From: Candidatus Colimorpha pelethequi
GTDB taxonomy: Bacteria; Bacteroidota; Bacteroidia; Bacteroidales; P3
Assembly (NCBI GenBank): GCA_018064245.1
Contig: JAGHVO010000065.1
Span: 1 to 64,000 of the forward strand
Reading direction: 5' to 3'
Length of the DNA: 64,000 nt
The notes below the pieces were generated by a model. That model saw only the letters and a list, made by a program, of their open reading frames with translations, was not told where the DNA came from and made no database searches. This document shows positions 27,313-36,213 of the stretch, piece by piece. Positions within the stretch are counted from its first letter, which is position 1, and every line of letters begins with the position of its first letter. Both the position numbers and the translations under genes were made by a program.

Positions 27313-28023
27313 CTATACCAAAGTAAACCGATCCAACATTGAATTTATTTCTTCCGGCGAATTAAACATCATAACATCAATCATGCTTAGACCTGGTTCA
27401 AATGGTTCTCCACCTTGCACATACTCGGTTATTTCCATTTGCTGAAATGAAATCTGAACGCCAGCTTGATTATATTTTGATCGGTCAAAAAACTCAGTGC
27501 CTCCAATCGGATTAATATATTCGGTGCAGCCCATAGCCTTGCAGATATTCAACGCCCATTCGTCAGCGGCATTTACAGAATCTATTGCAAGATTCATCTC
27601 AGAAAAAATCGGGAACTCTCGACTGATACCCAGATAGTCGCATGAAACTTGCAACGCCATCTTGTTTAAATGTGTGATATCTGTAAAGTCTTCGGCAAAA
27701 ATCTCGTTCAACATCTTGATTACCTTGAAATAGTATGGGGCTTTCTTCTTATAGTGCTGCAACTGCGCCAACATCTTTTGTTTCCAAGGTTCGGCATTAT
27801 TGATACGTACATCTTTGATAAGTGTATCACGTCCATTATCCTTAATCAACGGTATTTGAATGTATTGCCAACCGCCTCCCTGTTTCAGAATACGATTTCG
27901 CTCAATCCAACCATGCCGAATAAACTGTACGGGGTCAAAAAGGATAAACTCATCCGTATGCTTGATCAGGCTGTAGTAGCCAATATATGGCATAAAATAA
28001 GGTTGCATGATTCCTAATTTCAT
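27313..28023 (-). CDS. WbqC-like family protein
   Basis: 236-aa protein of the WbqC-like family. It shows the conserved opening KLGIMQPYFMPYIGYYSLI, the FDPVQFIRHGWIERNRI segment and the late EYINPIGGTEFFD. The family is common in O-antigen and capsule loci next to aminotransferases and sugar-modifying genes. Its enzymatic role is not established. It sits between glf and a GT2 gene. Confidence 0.88.
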   Translation of the reverse strand: MKLGIMQPYFMPYIGYYSLIKHTDEFILFDPVQFIRHGWIERNRILKQGGGWQYIQIPLIKDNGRDTLIKDVRINNAEPWKQKMLAQLQHYKKKAPYYFKVIKMLNEIFAEDFTDITHLNKMALQVSCDYLGISREFPIFSEMNLAIDSVNAADEWALNICKAMGCTEYINPIGGTEFFDRSKYNQAGVQISFQQMEITEYVQGGEPFEPGLSMIDVMMFNSPEEINSMLDRFTLV

Positions 28024-28055
28024 ATCACGTACAATGTTGGTTTTGATTCTTTAGG

Positions 28056-29174
28056 TTAAAAATTACGAATATTCAGCACTTTTTCCACAATCGGCGCCAT
28101 ATCGTAATATTTGTATTCTGCCAATCTTCCGCCGAAAACCACATCCTTTTCGTTGGCGGCCAATTGTCTGTATTTGTCCGCCAATTCATTGTTTCTTGCG
28201 TCATTTACTGGATAGTAAGGCTCCATACCATCTGTATATTCTACAGAATACTCCTTGCTGACTACGGTTTTTGGACAATCATACACGTCTTGCCCGAACA
28301 TCTCGAAATGCTTGTGCTCAATGACTCGGGTGTACGGAGTTTCCCTGTCGGTGTAATTAACCACGGCATTCCCCTGATAGTTGGGGCAATCCAGCACTTC
28401 GTTTTCGAACTGCACCGTACGGTATTGCAATTTTCCGAAACGGTAGTCGAAATAGGTGTCAAGGGCACCAGTATAAACAAGTTTGTCAGCGATATCCCTC
28501 CAGTTGGATTTAATGGATTCGAAATCGGTATTTACCTTGGTGTCGATACCTTCCAGAAGACCGTCGATGAGCTTGTTGTAACCGCCAATGGGAATTCCCT
28601 GGTATTTGTCATTGAAGTAATTGTTGTCGAATACCAAACGCACGGGCAGTCGCTTGATAATGAACGCGGGCAATTCGGTGCATTTCCGCCCCCATTGCTT
28701 TTCGGTGTAACCTTTTACAAGAGCCTCGTAGATGTCTCGACCTACCAGCATCAATGCTTGTTCTTCAAGATTTGCGGGTTCTTGGCCTTGCAGACTTTTT
28801 ACGGCTTCTGCTTTTTGCTCTTCTATTTTTGCCTTTGCTTCTTCGGGTGTTCTTACACCCCACATTTGGTAGAAAGTATTCATATTGAATGGCAAATTAT
28901 AGAGTTTTCCTTGATAATTTGCAACGGGACAGTTTGTGTATCGGTTGAATGGTACTATTCCATTCACAAAATCCCACACTTGTTTGTTGCTTGTATGGAA
29001 AATATGTGCTCCATATTTGTGTACATTGATGCCTTCAATGTTTTCGCAATATACATTCCCTCCTAAATGCTTTCTTTTTTCAATGACAAGCACTTTCTTG
29101 CTTTCTTTGCGAGCGCAATATGCAAAGGTGGCACCATATAGCCCTGAACCTACAATAAGATAATCATACTTCAT
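28056..29174 (-). CDS. glf: UDP-galactopyranose mutase
   Basis: 372-aa FAD enzyme converting UDP-galactopyranose to UDP-galactofuranose. It has the N-terminal dinucleotide-binding fold (DYLIVGSGLYGATFA, then EKRKHLGGNVY), the substrate region HKYGAHIFHTSN, YTEKQWG, the uridine/diphosphate-contacting segments (RLPVRLVFDNNYF, PYTRVIEHKHF), and the final GRLAEYKYYDM. Length and motifs are normal for bacterial Glf. It implies galactofuranose in the polymer and a Galf transferase nearby. Confidence 0.97.
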   Translation of the reverse strand: MKYDYLIVGSGLYGATFAYCARKESKKVLVIEKRKHLGGNVYCENIEGINVHKYGAHIFHTSNKQVWDFVNGIVPFNRYTNCPVANYQGKLYNLPFNMNTFYQMWGVRTPEEAKAKIEEQKAEAVKSLQGQEPANLEEQALMLVGRDIYEALVKGYTEKQWGRKCTELPAFIIKRLPVRLVFDNNYFNDKYQGIPIGGYNKLIDGLLEGIDTKVNTDFESIKSNWRDIADKLVYTGALDTYFDYRFGKLQYRTVQFENEVLDCPNYQGNAVVNYTDRETPYTRVIEHKHFEMFGQDVYDCPKTVVSKEYSVEYTDGMEPYYPVNDARNNELADKYRQLAANEKDVVFGGRLAEYKYYDMAPIVEKVLNIRNF

Positions 29175-29208
29175 ATCTATTCGTCAATAAACAATTTATA
29201 GATGATTT

Positions 29209-30237
29209 TTATTTTTGTTTCAATATCAATTTTCTTCTAAAATATTCGATTGTATAAAATAGTACGAACGGGAAACGGTCGTATCTTTTTTCCAACGCAG
29301 TCTTGTTGGTCTCTTGTTTGAGATTGCCCTCCTTGTAAAAGGTTTCCATTTTCTGTTTTGCAGAACGATACGGAAGATTGGGCAGCAGACTGAAAATCCG
29401 TCGGGCATAAGCTTGTTTGGCTGATGCTACCAATTCGGCGAAATCTGGACGTAATCCTTGCTTCATCGCATTTTCTTGCCACTCAACCCGACGACGATAA
29501 CATTTGAAATGGGAATTCAAATTTTTTGCAATAATTGAGGGATCCATTGATTGTCCGACGCGCCCGATTAAATAATTGTATAGGGGAAAATCGAAAGAGA
29601 TATAAGTCTTGGCATATAACAAAGGTGCCACTACTAATATGGTGTCATCATACATCACCTTCTCCTCAAACAGGGGCCATTGTGGTTGCAGAACCGAAGT
29701 TTTGTAGGTTGTATGCCAGAAATTCATGGTGAAAATCCAGATTTTTTGGTCTGCAAACGTGTTTTTATCCAATGGTGAAACCGTTTTTGTAGGGAGCGAT
29801 AACACTTGAGGCTCATATCGATCCTCTTGAACATAAAACTTGTTATATGTTGTGAATACCAAATCTGCATCTGTGATGGAAAGTTCTTCCATCAATTTGT
29901 CCAGGTTCGTCAGCCAGTCATCGCTATCGAGGAAACGGAGATACTTTCCTGTTGCTTCTTTCAATCCCACATTCCATGCGGAGCCATGTCCCCCATTCGC
30001 CTTGTCAATCTGACGGAATGTGTTGGGATAGCGTTTTGTATATTCACGGCTAAGTTCCGCCGAGTTGTCTGGTGTACCATCATTGACGATGATGACCTCC
30101 AGTTGGTTCATCTTCTCTTCGTCAACAACTTGTTGTCCATGTTCGTCAGTCTTATGAATGATACACGAATCCAGACACTTATTGATATATTGTTCGACCT
30201 TATATACTGGTACTACTATGGTTAGAAGCTTTTGCAT
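29209..30237 (-). CDS. GT2 glycosyltransferase, tandem paralogue A
   Basis: 342-aa GT2 enzyme: LTIVVPVYKVEQYINKCLDS, VNDGTPDNS, NGGHGSAWNVGLKEATGKYLRF and the metal site LDSDDWLTN. Its first ~115 residues are nearly identical to the adjacent gene at 30250-31272, at both protein and DNA level, whereas the acceptor half (from about residue 120) differs. This indicates tandem duplication followed by divergence or replacement of the acceptor domain. The two enzymes probably use the same donor on different acceptors. Confidence 0.9.
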   Translation of the reverse strand: MQKLLTIVVPVYKVEQYINKCLDSCIIHKTDEHGQQVVDEEKMNQLEVIIVNDGTPDNSAELSREYTKRYPNTFRQIDKANGGHGSAWNVGLKEATGKYLRFLDSDDWLTNLDKLMEELSITDADLVFTTYNKFYVQEDRYEPQVLSLPTKTVSPLDKNTFADQKIWIFTMNFWHTTYKTSVLQPQWPLFEEKVMYDDTILVVAPLLYAKTYISFDFPLYNYLIGRVGQSMDPSIIAKNLNSHFKCYRRRVEWQENAMKQGLRPDFAELVASAKQAYARRIFSLLPNLPYRSAKQKMETFYKEGNLKQETNKTALEKRYDRFPFVLFYTIEYFRRKLILKQK

Positions 30238-30249
30238 AATTGCTTATTG

Positions 30250-31272
30250 TTATTTTTGTTTTTTCTTAAACAGTCTCAGCCGTTCCATAAAATAAAACAC
30301 AAAGAAAGGATATTTCTCGTAACGTTTCGCCATCTTTCCTCGGGTTTGATTGCCAATAACATAACCTTCGGTATGAAATCTTTTCATTAGCTTTTTGGAT
30401 TCGGAATAGGGCATATGAATTGATTTCTCCCAAATTATACGGGCATATCGAGATATGAAATCAGAAATACATTTATGGAACTCTTCGGGTGTTTCTTCTT
30501 GGTATTTGCTTTTCCAATCCAATAGTCTTTGATAGCAAATAAGGTATGATTTAATGTTTTTGATTTGGACTGTTTCATCCATTGTTTGCCCAACTCTACC
30601 TAACAAGTAATTATATACGACAAAATCATACGCTACAAATGTTTTTCCATATAACAATGGTGCCAAAGCCAATATGGAATCGTCATACATTACTTTTTCT
30701 GCAAATAGCGGATATTGTGGTTGCAAGATATTGGTTCGGTATGTTGTACGCCAAAAATTCAACACGAAACTTTCTTGTAGTTGTGAATACAAAAAATCTT
30801 TTGATAAAGGCATCATTACACCAAAATCTGCTTCAACTGTTTGAAGTTCATATAGATTGTTTTGAACATAATACTTGTAGAAATTGGTAAGTACAATATC
30901 AGCCTCGCAATCTTGTAAATTCGCCATCAACTTGTCTAGATTTGTCAACCAGTCATCGCTGTCAAGAAATCGGATGTATTTTCCCGTTGCTTCTTTCAGA
31001 CCAACATTCCATGCGGAACCATGTCCGCCATTATCCTTGTCAATCTGTCGGAATGTGTTGGGGTAGCGTTTCGTATATTCACGGCTAAGCTCAGCCGAGT
31101 TGTCCGGAGTGCCGTCATTGACGATGACGACCTCCAATTTGTCCATCGTTTCTTCGTCAACAACTTGTTGCCCTTGTGCGTCGGTCTTGTGGATGATGCA
31201 AGAATCCAGACACTTGTTGATATACTGTTCGACCTTATATACTGGTACTACTATTGTTAGAAGTTTTTGCAT
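30250..31272 (-). CDS. GT2 glycosyltransferase, tandem paralogue B
   Basis: 340-aa GT2 enzyme, the sister of the preceding entry with the same N-terminal donor half (VVPVYKVEQYINKC, VIVNDGTPDNS, LDSDDWLTNLDKLM). The C-terminal half is related but clearly different; both keep PQ-PLF-EKVMYDD and YNYL-GRVGQ motifs. The 12-bp spacing and same orientation fit a tandem duplication. Donor and linkage are unknown. Confidence 0.9.
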   Translation of the reverse strand: MQKLLTIVVPVYKVEQYINKCLDSCIIHKTDAQGQQVVDEETMDKLEVVIVNDGTPDNSAELSREYTKRYPNTFRQIDKDNGGHGSAWNVGLKEATGKYIRFLDSDDWLTNLDKLMANLQDCEADIVLTNFYKYYVQNNLYELQTVEADFGVMMPLSKDFLYSQLQESFVLNFWRTTYRTNILQPQYPLFAEKVMYDDSILALAPLLYGKTFVAYDFVVYNYLLGRVGQTMDETVQIKNIKSYLICYQRLLDWKSKYQEETPEEFHKCISDFISRYARIIWEKSIHMPYSESKKLMKRFHTEGYVIGNQTRGKMAKRYEKYPFFVFYFMERLRLFKKKQK

Positions 31273-31287
31273 GATTTAAGAATTATT

Positions 31288-32355
31288 TCATTTTTTAATT
31301 CTTCTTTTCAAAGTGACGAGCCGATGGAGCGTTTTTTCTTGATGAATATTCAAGAAAAAGATATGAATTCGTTGCTTTTTACTCAACAGATGTTTTACGT
31401 CATGGAATTCCCTCATTATCTTGTTGGAGTCATCTTTATTTGGAAGAATGATGTTGTTATACAAATATTTGGCGATCCTTTCCGAAAAGGCCTCGGAATA
31501 TTTTCCTTGGCTCCATTTGTCAAGGCCTAGTAACATGTCAATTTCTGAGCGCCATCCAACAATTTGTTTCTCCAATGGGACGTTCTTCTGCTTGCTTGTC
31601 CAAGACCCTTCACATTGAAATCTATATACTGCTGTCTTTTCTGCAATATAGTAAACTCCACCATGTAACGCCAACCAAATTATCAATGGATAATCTCCCA
31701 CATGACATCTTTTGCAACAATCAGGATAATTTTTAAAAACATCTAGATTATTTCTGTAGACATAACTTACGGTTTGCAGCCATAACCCTCCTCCTGTAAT
31801 GATGTCCGCGATGGGTACTTTACAACTTTCACTATATCTTGACCAATCTAAGTCGCCATTCATCGACTTTACAACAACATCTGAGCAGCACAGACTATAC
31901 TCTTCATTCCTCTCCAAAAAATCCACTTGCTTCTGCAATTTCAACGGATCCCTCCAGTAGTCGTCGCCTTCACAAAGGGCAATGTATTTGGCTTGATTGC
32001 TCCATTCACCAATCAAAGGTGTCTTTTTTCCTGTACCATACAGATTCTTTTTCAAGAAATAAACACTTAAAGTACAATTTTTGTTTATCTTGTGAGGCGT
32101 CACTATCACTTCGGCCTCGTCAATACGATAATTCTTAGCAGCAGTCATATCACACTCTTTGCTAAGAAAGGCCATGATGACATCTTGCTCTCCATCTGTA
32201 CTTGCATCATCCATTACCAAACAGACAAATCGGAAGTTTGTTTGTTGCATTACAAATCCATTTAGAGCATCTTCAATATATGCACTATGGTTGTATGTCA
32301 TGCAATTAATAAGAACCTTATGTTGATATTCGGCAATCAATGATTTGAAGTCCAT
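31288..32355 (-). CDS. GT2 family glycosyltransferase
   Basis: 355-aa GT2 enzyme: VLINCMTYNHSAYIEDALNG, MDDASTDGEQD, and the metal site CEGDDYWRDPLKLQKQ. It is paralogous to the gene at 26309-27274. An insertion between the second and third motifs (about residues 70-105) is larger than in the paralogue. I chose the ATG at 32355; a GTG ten codons upstream is also in frame. Confidence 0.86.
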   Translation of the reverse strand: MDFKSLIAEYQHKVLINCMTYNHSAYIEDALNGFVMQQTNFRFVCLVMDDASTDGEQDVIMAFLSKECDMTAAKNYRIDEAEVIVTPHKINKNCTLSVYFLKKNLYGTGKKTPLIGEWSNQAKYIALCEGDDYWRDPLKLQKQVDFLERNEEYSLCCSDVVVKSMNGDLDWSRYSESCKVPIADIITGGGLWLQTVSYVYRNNLDVFKNYPDCCKRCHVGDYPLIIWLALHGGVYYIAEKTAVYRFQCEGSWTSKQKNVPLEKQIVGWRSEIDMLLGLDKWSQGKYSEAFSERIAKYLYNNIILPNKDDSNKIMREFHDVKHLLSKKQRIHIFFLNIHQEKTLHRLVTLKRRIKK

Positions 32356-32412
32356 AATGTTATTAATCAAGGGGAGTAATTCCACACCTCAAAGCCGGAA
32401 GAAATATATAAA

Positions 32413-33831
32413 CTAAATTGAAAATGCTGGACAATACTTCATTAAGAACCAGGTTGCCACCGTCATAAGAATAAGCGTCATCAATGTAATCTTCCAACCC
32501 ACTTTTAACATATACTTGGCGGACAAACCGTAACCTACAGGAACGGCACGAATGGAAGTCGGAATCATGTATGCAAGATTGACACCTACGGTAGTTGCAT
32601 AAATGTACGGGATAGGATTCTGTCCGAGTCCATCTGCAATAGAAATCACTATCGGGATGATGATGGATGCTGCCGCAGTATTTGAAGTGACGTTTGCCAT
32701 GAACATCGGCACTGCGATGAATATGCAAATGGCCCCAATGCCTCCATTCAAGCCTATTCTTGCTACGCTATCACCGATAGAGGCGGCGGCACCGGAAGAT
32801 GTGATCAATGTCCCAGCAGCCATGCCTCCGGCGAAAATGAAAAGAAGTTCCCATACAATTTTCGACTGCACAGGTTTCCACGCCATCAGACGATCCCCGT
32901 TACGTCTGGTTATTAAGAAGCAAAGGAAAGCACAAATGATAAACACATAAGCTGGTTTTAGACCAGGAAGAATATCTGCATACAACTGTCGGGTAAAAGA
33001 AAGTATTGTTGCCAAAAGGAAGAGAATCAATGACGCCCATTCCACCTTGCTCATTTTCGGTAGTTTCTTGTATTCACGCTCAAAGTACTCACGGCTTCCT
33101 CCAAGAGTATCGGTCTTTTTTGTACAAAACAGCAAAAACAGAAGATTGCTGACAATGAGGATTGTCATTAAAGGCAGGAATCGGACAACCCAATTCGCAT
33201 ACATATATTCTTCACCGGTAACTTGTTGAATATAATCAACCGTAACAAGGTTCATGGCTCCTCCAAGCGGAGTGGCAAGTCCACCCAATCCCACTGCATA
33301 CGCAATAGTCAGAAGAAGGAGCGAACCTATCCTGCTGTTCTCAATATCGCCATGCCCAACATACTTAAGCATAGCCACAGCAATAGGAGTGATACAAGCG
33401 ATGACCACAGAATTCGGAAGCACCGCTGACAACAAAGCAGAAAGCATAAACCAGAAAATCAGCTGATTTCGCAATTTCTCTCCAATAAGTCTGAGAGCGA
33501 GGGAGGCTATGCGTTTGTCCAATCCCGTATATTCCCATGAAACTGTAATTATAGATGCTCCAAATAGGAGCAAAACCGTCTCAGAGGCATAGTTTGCAAT
33601 CACTTTGTCCATAGGTGCCATTACTAACAAAGCATTAACGACAATGGGAAGGAATGCCGTGATAGCATAATCCACAGGAGTTGTGACCCACCAATAAGCC
33701 ATCCAAAGGACAGTGCCAATGGCAGCTCTAGCAGTCAATGTATCAAACAGCCCCTTCGGCAAAAGCAGGCAACAAAGGATAAAGAGCGATGGGCCAATAA
33801 CAAGATGAACGAGACGTGTTTTGGTTGTCAT
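32413..33831 (-). CDS. DASS/SLC13 family sodium-coupled anion transporter
   Basis: 472-aa membrane protein with about a dozen hydrophobic helices and the two Ser-Asn-Thr-type motifs of the divalent-anion:Na+ symporter family: LPNSVVIACITPIAVA in the first half and TSNTAAASIIIPIVISIAD in the second. Family members import succinate, malate, fumarate or citrate, and some import sulfate. Its presence inside a sugar operon, immediately after the acyl-activating cassette, is unusual. It may supply the carboxylate for that cassette or be unrelated cargo. Substrate cannot be read from sequence. Confidence 0.9.
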   Translation of the reverse strand: MTTKTRLVHLVIGPSLFILCCLLLPKGLFDTLTARAAIGTVLWMAYWWVTTPVDYAITAFLPIVVNALLVMAPMDKVIANYASETVLLLFGASIITVSWEYTGLDKRIASLALRLIGEKLRNQLIFWFMLSALLSAVLPNSVVIACITPIAVAMLKYVGHGDIENSRIGSLLLLTIAYAVGLGGLATPLGGAMNLVTVDYIQQVTGEEYMYANWVVRFLPLMTILIVSNLLFLLFCTKKTDTLGGSREYFEREYKKLPKMSKVEWASLILFLLATILSFTRQLYADILPGLKPAYVFIICAFLCFLITRRNGDRLMAWKPVQSKIVWELLFIFAGGMAAGTLITSSGAAASIGDSVARIGLNGGIGAICIFIAVPMFMANVTSNTAAASIIIPIVISIADGLGQNPIPYIYATTVGVNLAYMIPTSIRAVPVGYGLSAKYMLKVGWKITLMTLILMTVATWFLMKYCPAFSI

Positions 33832-33918
33832 TTTTGATTTAAAATTTCTGTTTTACAATGGGATTTAAACAACAAACTACTCTATTTTACATTGTTTATA
33901 GTAAACTGTGACATGATT

Positions 33919-35274
33919 TTATTTCCCTGTTAAGGCTCTCCGTTGTTTTTTTCCAAGTGAATTGACGGGAATTTCATCAATCCATTCATAAACAGTAGGA
34001 CACTTATAAATTTCCTGGGCATGGAGTTTCTTCATATTCTCATCGATCTGTTCAAGCGAAAGTTCTGTAGAACCTCTCAATATGTATGCTTTCACAGTCT
34101 CACCCAACATATCATGCGGACTACTGGTACAAATACAATCACCTACACCAAAATTGCATATCATTTCCTCAACTTCAACAGGACTGACCTTCTTTCCACC
34201 AACATTTATCATTTCCTTGGCGCGACCAGTCAGGTAAATGTAACCTTCTTCTGAGATGTAGCCACAATCGCCCGTACGGAAGAAACCATCAACAAATGCC
34301 ACAGCATTGTCCTCAGGATCCAGATAGCATTCCATTGTTTGGTTCCCATGAACACAGATTTCACCATTTATGACACGAATCTCAACATTATCGGCTATCG
34401 GTTTCCCAATGGAGTTCAGATGTTCGGTATCATGATATTCAATCATTGCAGAACGGTTTGATTCCGTAAGGCCATAATTGTGACATATTCTTGTATTCGG
34501 AAGGAGCTCCACCACTTCTTTCTTGCCTGCCATTGGCATAGCTGCTGTACCGAACTCAATATGTCGGATCTGGTCTTTATATTTGGAGATTCTTGTTCCG
34601 CTAATCTTTCTTACATAAGCCCAGGCAGCAGGAGCCATACCCCAGGTTGTGACATGATACTTTTCAATTGTTCTAATAAGAAGTTGCACATTGGCAAAAT
34701 TTGGGAGCAAAACGGCTGTTGCACCATTAAGCAATGTGAGAGTGAGCCTGCGGCAACCAAAAGCATGACAAACAGGCATCACGACGACTTCAACATCATT
34801 TTCATCATTCTGCACGAAATCGCTTGTGTTTTTTGCAGCCCAATAGATATTGAAATGTGACAGGCATACTGATTTCGGTTTCGATGTGGTTCCTGTAGTA
34901 TGCAGGATTTCGGTTATATCATGTTCCTGAACGCCTTCGGCGCAACCTTCAAATGGGGCACACGAAAGAACGTCATTTACGTCATACTGTAAAGTCTCCG
35001 TATCTGAATCGGGGTCGGCCAACTCATGAATAAGCCCCAAAATCATTGTGGCAAAGTACATGTAGACATAATGCGGTTCCTTTTTGGCACAAAGAACCAC
35101 CCTGTCATTTTTCTTGAAACCATGTACATCAAGCCATGTAGCGGCTTTTCGGATATTGAGCCAAAGAGAAGAATAATTCACTTGCTCATCGCCGGCTATT
35201 ATCGCTACCTTATCAGGCAATCTTTCTGCATTTGCCAGAAGTTTCAATAGGGATGGACTGTATGAATACAACAT
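33919..35274 (-). CDS. AMP-dependent acyl/aminoacyl ligase (ANL superfamily)
   Basis: 451-aa class I adenylate-forming enzyme. Visible motifs are the P-loop LHTTGTTSKPKSV (near residue 130), the adenine-site YGLTESNRS, the FFRTGDCGYISEEGY motif, the hinge LTGRAKEMINVGGKKVSP and the C-terminal lysine region NSLGKKQRR. It activates a carboxylic or amino acid as an adenylate. The next gene is an acyl carrier protein, so loading onto the ACP phosphopantetheine is the natural reaction. No condensing enzyme is near, which argues for sugar acylation over polyketide or peptide synthesis. Confidence 0.9.
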   Translation of the reverse strand: MLYSYSPSLLKLLANAERLPDKVAIIAGDEQVNYSSLWLNIRKAATWLDVHGFKKNDRVVLCAKKEPHYVYMYFATMILGLIHELADPDSDTETLQYDVNDVLSCAPFEGCAEGVQEHDITEILHTTGTTSKPKSVCLSHFNIYWAAKNTSDFVQNDENDVEVVVMPVCHAFGCRRLTLTLLNGATAVLLPNFANVQLLIRTIEKYHVTTWGMAPAAWAYVRKISGTRISKYKDQIRHIEFGTAAMPMAGKKEVVELLPNTRICHNYGLTESNRSAMIEYHDTEHLNSIGKPIADNVEIRVINGEICVHGNQTMECYLDPEDNAVAFVDGFFRTGDCGYISEEGYIYLTGRAKEMINVGGKKVSPVEVEEMICNFGVGDCICTSSPHDMLGETVKAYILRGSTELSLEQIDENMKKLHAQEIYKCPTVYEWIDEIPVNSLGKKQRRALTGK

Positions 35275-35283
35275 CGACTTCGT

Positions 35284-35514
35284 TTATTTGAGTTTTTCAA
35301 TTTCGTCAGCCAACGCCTGAACATTCGTCAAATCAAAAATATCATCATCAGGAAACTGAATTTCGAAATGCTCCTCAAGTGTAGAGAGAATCACAAGATT
35401 CCTCAAAGAATCCCAATTTTCAACATCATTCATATTGGCATTTACGTCCAACTGTTCTACCGGAATCTGAAGGATTCCGGCTACTATTTCTTTTATTTCG
35501 CTTAAATATTTCAT
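35284..35514 (-). CDS. Acyl carrier protein
   Basis: 76-aa acidic carrier protein with the phosphopantetheine site WDSLRN (Ser36), four predicted helices and normal ACP length. It lies 9 bp before the AMP ligase and 35 bp after a GNAT acetyltransferase-like gene. It is presumably a dedicated carrier for this cassette and not the fatty-acid ACP. It would receive the ligase product and present it to the GNAT protein. It needs a phosphopantetheinyl transferase encoded elsewhere. Confidence 0.92.
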   Translation of the reverse strand: MKYLSEIKEIVAGILQIPVEQLDVNANMNDVENWDSLRNLVILSTLEEHFEIQFPDDDIFDLTNVQALADEIEKLK

Positions 35515-35549
35515 AAGAGTTAAATTGTTATACGACTGTTAGATTATGG

Positions 35550-36143
35550 TTACTTATTGTATGGTGATAATCTTTTTAATATTGCTCTCATCTCATAATC
35601 TCCACGTTCTTTATGCATAAAATAATCCCTTTTCAGCAGTGCACTCATATATACATCGTAAAAACGTCCGTTTTTAAATTCTGCTTCACGTTTAGTCCCT
35701 TCACGCTCTGCAAAAAACAATGACCCGACTGTATTTGATTGTTTGTGACCAACAACAGATTCTCCATATACCCTGTTTAGCCCTAAATATTCAAAACAAT
35801 ATTGATAAACAAAAAGATATGATTCTATCCAAGCAAAACCATCATGATAATCCTTATCACCAATAACAATGCCGTGAAAACAAGCCGACTGATTATATTT
35901 GTCAATATTGGATATGCTTACCCAACCAACAATTCTCTGTTCGTCATCATTCGTACATATCGCCCAAAACTTATAAGTATCATGCTCTCCTATGCAACCT
36001 TGCACCCATTTGACGGCATCTTCATATGAAAATGGTTTGAATCGCCCAACTATCATGGAGTTGAGCTTCTCGTCATTCTTACATTTATGGATAAAATCGA
36101 TATCACGCTCTTCAAAGTCGCGAAATGTTACTCTCTTCTTCAT
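35550..36143 (-). CDS. GNAT family N-acyltransferase
   Basis: 197-aa GNAT protein of the RimJ/RimL type: FRDFEERDIDFIHKCKND at the N-terminus, IVGWVSISNID as the central strand, and the acyl-CoA/pantetheine-binding region near HGIVIGDKDYHDG. Its position between an aminotransferase-like gene and the ACP suggests that it acylates an amino sugar. Either the ACP-bound acyl group or acetyl-CoA could be the donor; the ACP neighbour favours the former, but this is inference. Confidence 0.8.
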   Translation of the reverse strand: MKKRVTFRDFEERDIDFIHKCKNDEKLNSMIVGRFKPFSYEDAVKWVQGCIGEHDTYKFWAICTNDDEQRIVGWVSISNIDKYNQSACFHGIVIGDKDYHDGFAWIESYLFVYQYCFEYLGLNRVYGESVVGHKQSNTVGSLFFAEREGTKREAEFKNGRFYDVYMSALLKRDYFMHKERGDYEMRAILKRLSPYNK

Positions 36144-36213
36144 AAAATCAATTAATATTTCTTAAATAAATAGTAGTCAATGTGTTAAATTCTATTTGCT
36201 AATTGAACTATTT

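Noticed and set aside
28164..29066. 300-codon plus-strand frame
   Set aside because: It is antisense to glf, whose protein is complete and conserved.
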